Source: Treponema sp. (GTDB lineage Bacteria > Spirochaetota > Spirochaetia > Treponematales > Treponemataceae). From it: 29,868 bases of DNA. Shown here piece after piece: positions 29,286 to 29,868 of this stretch. Both the position numbers and the translations under genes were made by a program. The stretch lies in assembly GCA_017617145.1 (NCBI GenBank), contig JAFZWX010000123.1, positions 1-29,868 on the forward strand, in the 5' to 3' direction. A model generated the notes under the pieces. The model saw only the letters and a list, made by a program, of their open reading frames with translations, was not told the origin of the DNA and did not search any database. The stretch's first letter is position 1. The number at the start of each line of letters is the position of its first letter.

Positions 29286-29868
29286 TTAAACTTCTATTTC
29301 AACTACAATTACTTTGTTATTGAAATAACAGAGCTTTGAAGAATAACTGAGTTTTTTAGGTTTTGCTTCGCGTATAATCCTTGCAGCAAGAGCTCGTATG
29401 TGGCCAACTTTTTCAAGACCTAAATGACCAAGTATTTTTGCTTCAGGATCTTCGATACAACAAAGAATTGAATTCTTATCGTGTGGGTTATATGGTTCTG
29501 CTTGCACTGATACTTCAAGACCGTCATAAAACTTAAACTTTCCTTCGCGGATTTCTTCTGTAGATGCAAAAATATCTTTGACATCTGCATTATCATAAAG
29601 TTTATAAAGGAAATATGGAGAAAGTCTTTGTTGCCATTTATAGAAATTTGTTCCTACAAGTTCAAGAGTAACTTTTACATTATTCTTCTTAAAGTAACGG
29701 ATAAAAGCTTGATCAAGGTCTTCACGTGATGGATCATAATCAAGTTTTTCTTTTGCACTTTCAAAAATAAGAGGAATATCATCTGCATCAACATTAGCCA
29801 TTCTTCCATAGCAGAGAGAAAATAGAATTTCAACACATAATGGTTCAAGAATAAACTGTGTAAGCTGA
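29286..29868 (-). CDS. HIRAN-like domain protein, 5' end outside the window
   Basis: The frame stays open to the right edge (QLTQFILEPLCVEIL and on before M-A-N-V), so the ATG at 29801 need not be the start and the gene is probably cut. At least 193 residues are present. The C-terminal part looks like a HIRAN domain: GLEVSVQAEPYNPHDKNSI, then ILGHLGLEKVGHIRALAARI, which fits the family's EP.NP.D.NAI...G..iGyl....A..LA. HIRAN domains bind DNA ends or stalled forks, alone or in helicases and nucleases. It precedes the glycohydrolase in the same direction with 36 bases between. Confidence 0.6.
   Translation of the reverse strand, partial: QLTQFILEPLCVEILFSLCYGRMANVDADDIPLIFESAKEKLDYDPSREDLDQAFIRYFKKNNVKVTLELVGTNFYKWQQRLSPYFLYKLYDNADVKDIFASTEEIREGKFKFYDGLEVSVQAEPYNPHDKNSILCCIEDPEAKILGHLGLEKVGHIRALAARIIREAKPKKLSYSSKLCYFNNKVIVVEIEV

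Overview
The window looks like a piece of a Treponema-type spirochaete genome (inference, no database search). It is AT-rich with Shine-Dalgarno starts including several TTG and GTG codons. Intergenic DNA is full of short palindromic repeats containing GCGTAGC/GCGAAGC-like strings, and the right end carries a FlhA-like membrane gene. Most of the window (about 1.2-26.9 kb) is a tailed-phage-derived prophage or prophage-like island carrying several defence genes.

Layout. 1-140: the end of an insertion sequence with the first codons of a minus-strand transposase. 141-1188: about 1 kb of non-coding DNA built from nested inverted repeats, including a G-quadruplex candidate. 1189-3240: a tyrosine recombinase reading left, its control region with four exact 11-bp tandem repeats, a tRNA-Arg with the uncommon anticodon GCG plus terminator, a second helically phased array of related repeats, and a tRNA-like hairpin. 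3242-10502: excisionase-like HTH gene, terminase small and large subunits, portal, a LuxR-type regulator with a degenerate receiver, HK97-type prohead protease and capsid, and two head-tail connector candidates. 10538-15646: cargo splitting the head genes from the tail genes: an Rpn-type PD-(D/E)XK nuclease, a Sau3AI/MutH-like restriction enzyme convergent with a C5-cytosine methyltransferase, and a DUF2971 gene. 15803-22260: tail tube-like and hub-like proteins, a lysis cassette (XhlA-like, NlpC/P60-like, holin-like, two overlapping spanin-like genes), fibre-type proteins and small genes. 22253-23689: a D5-type SF3 helicase. 23824-26924: McrB (with an EVE-like domain) and McrC. 27125-29868, minus strand: an operon-like group with a HIRAN-like protein (cut by the window edge), an ADP-ribosylglycohydrolase, a shortened FlhA-like membrane protein and a 95-residue unknown.

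How it fits together. The virion genes form one rightward program. A conserved sequence block (ATTAAC-M-CATAGGAAA) occurs before the early HTH gene and before two tail genes; in both tail copies it lies exactly 25 nt before the ATG, which points to a phage-specific control element. I see no tape-measure gene, no tail chaperones and no CI-type repressor, so the element may be defective, have an unusual tail, or have lost genes when the cargo entered. The methyltransferase, if it makes GATm5C like M.Sau3AI, puts m5C after T, which would let it coexist with an Rm5C-specific McrBC.

The most novel-looking items are the FlhA-derived membrane protein lacking the FHIPEP loop and its ADP-ribosylglycohydrolase partner, the two phased repeat arrays flanking the tRNA, the 20-residue repeats in the fibre protein, the spanin-like gene pair containing palindromic repeats, and the pseudo-receiver LuxR protein inside the capsid operon.
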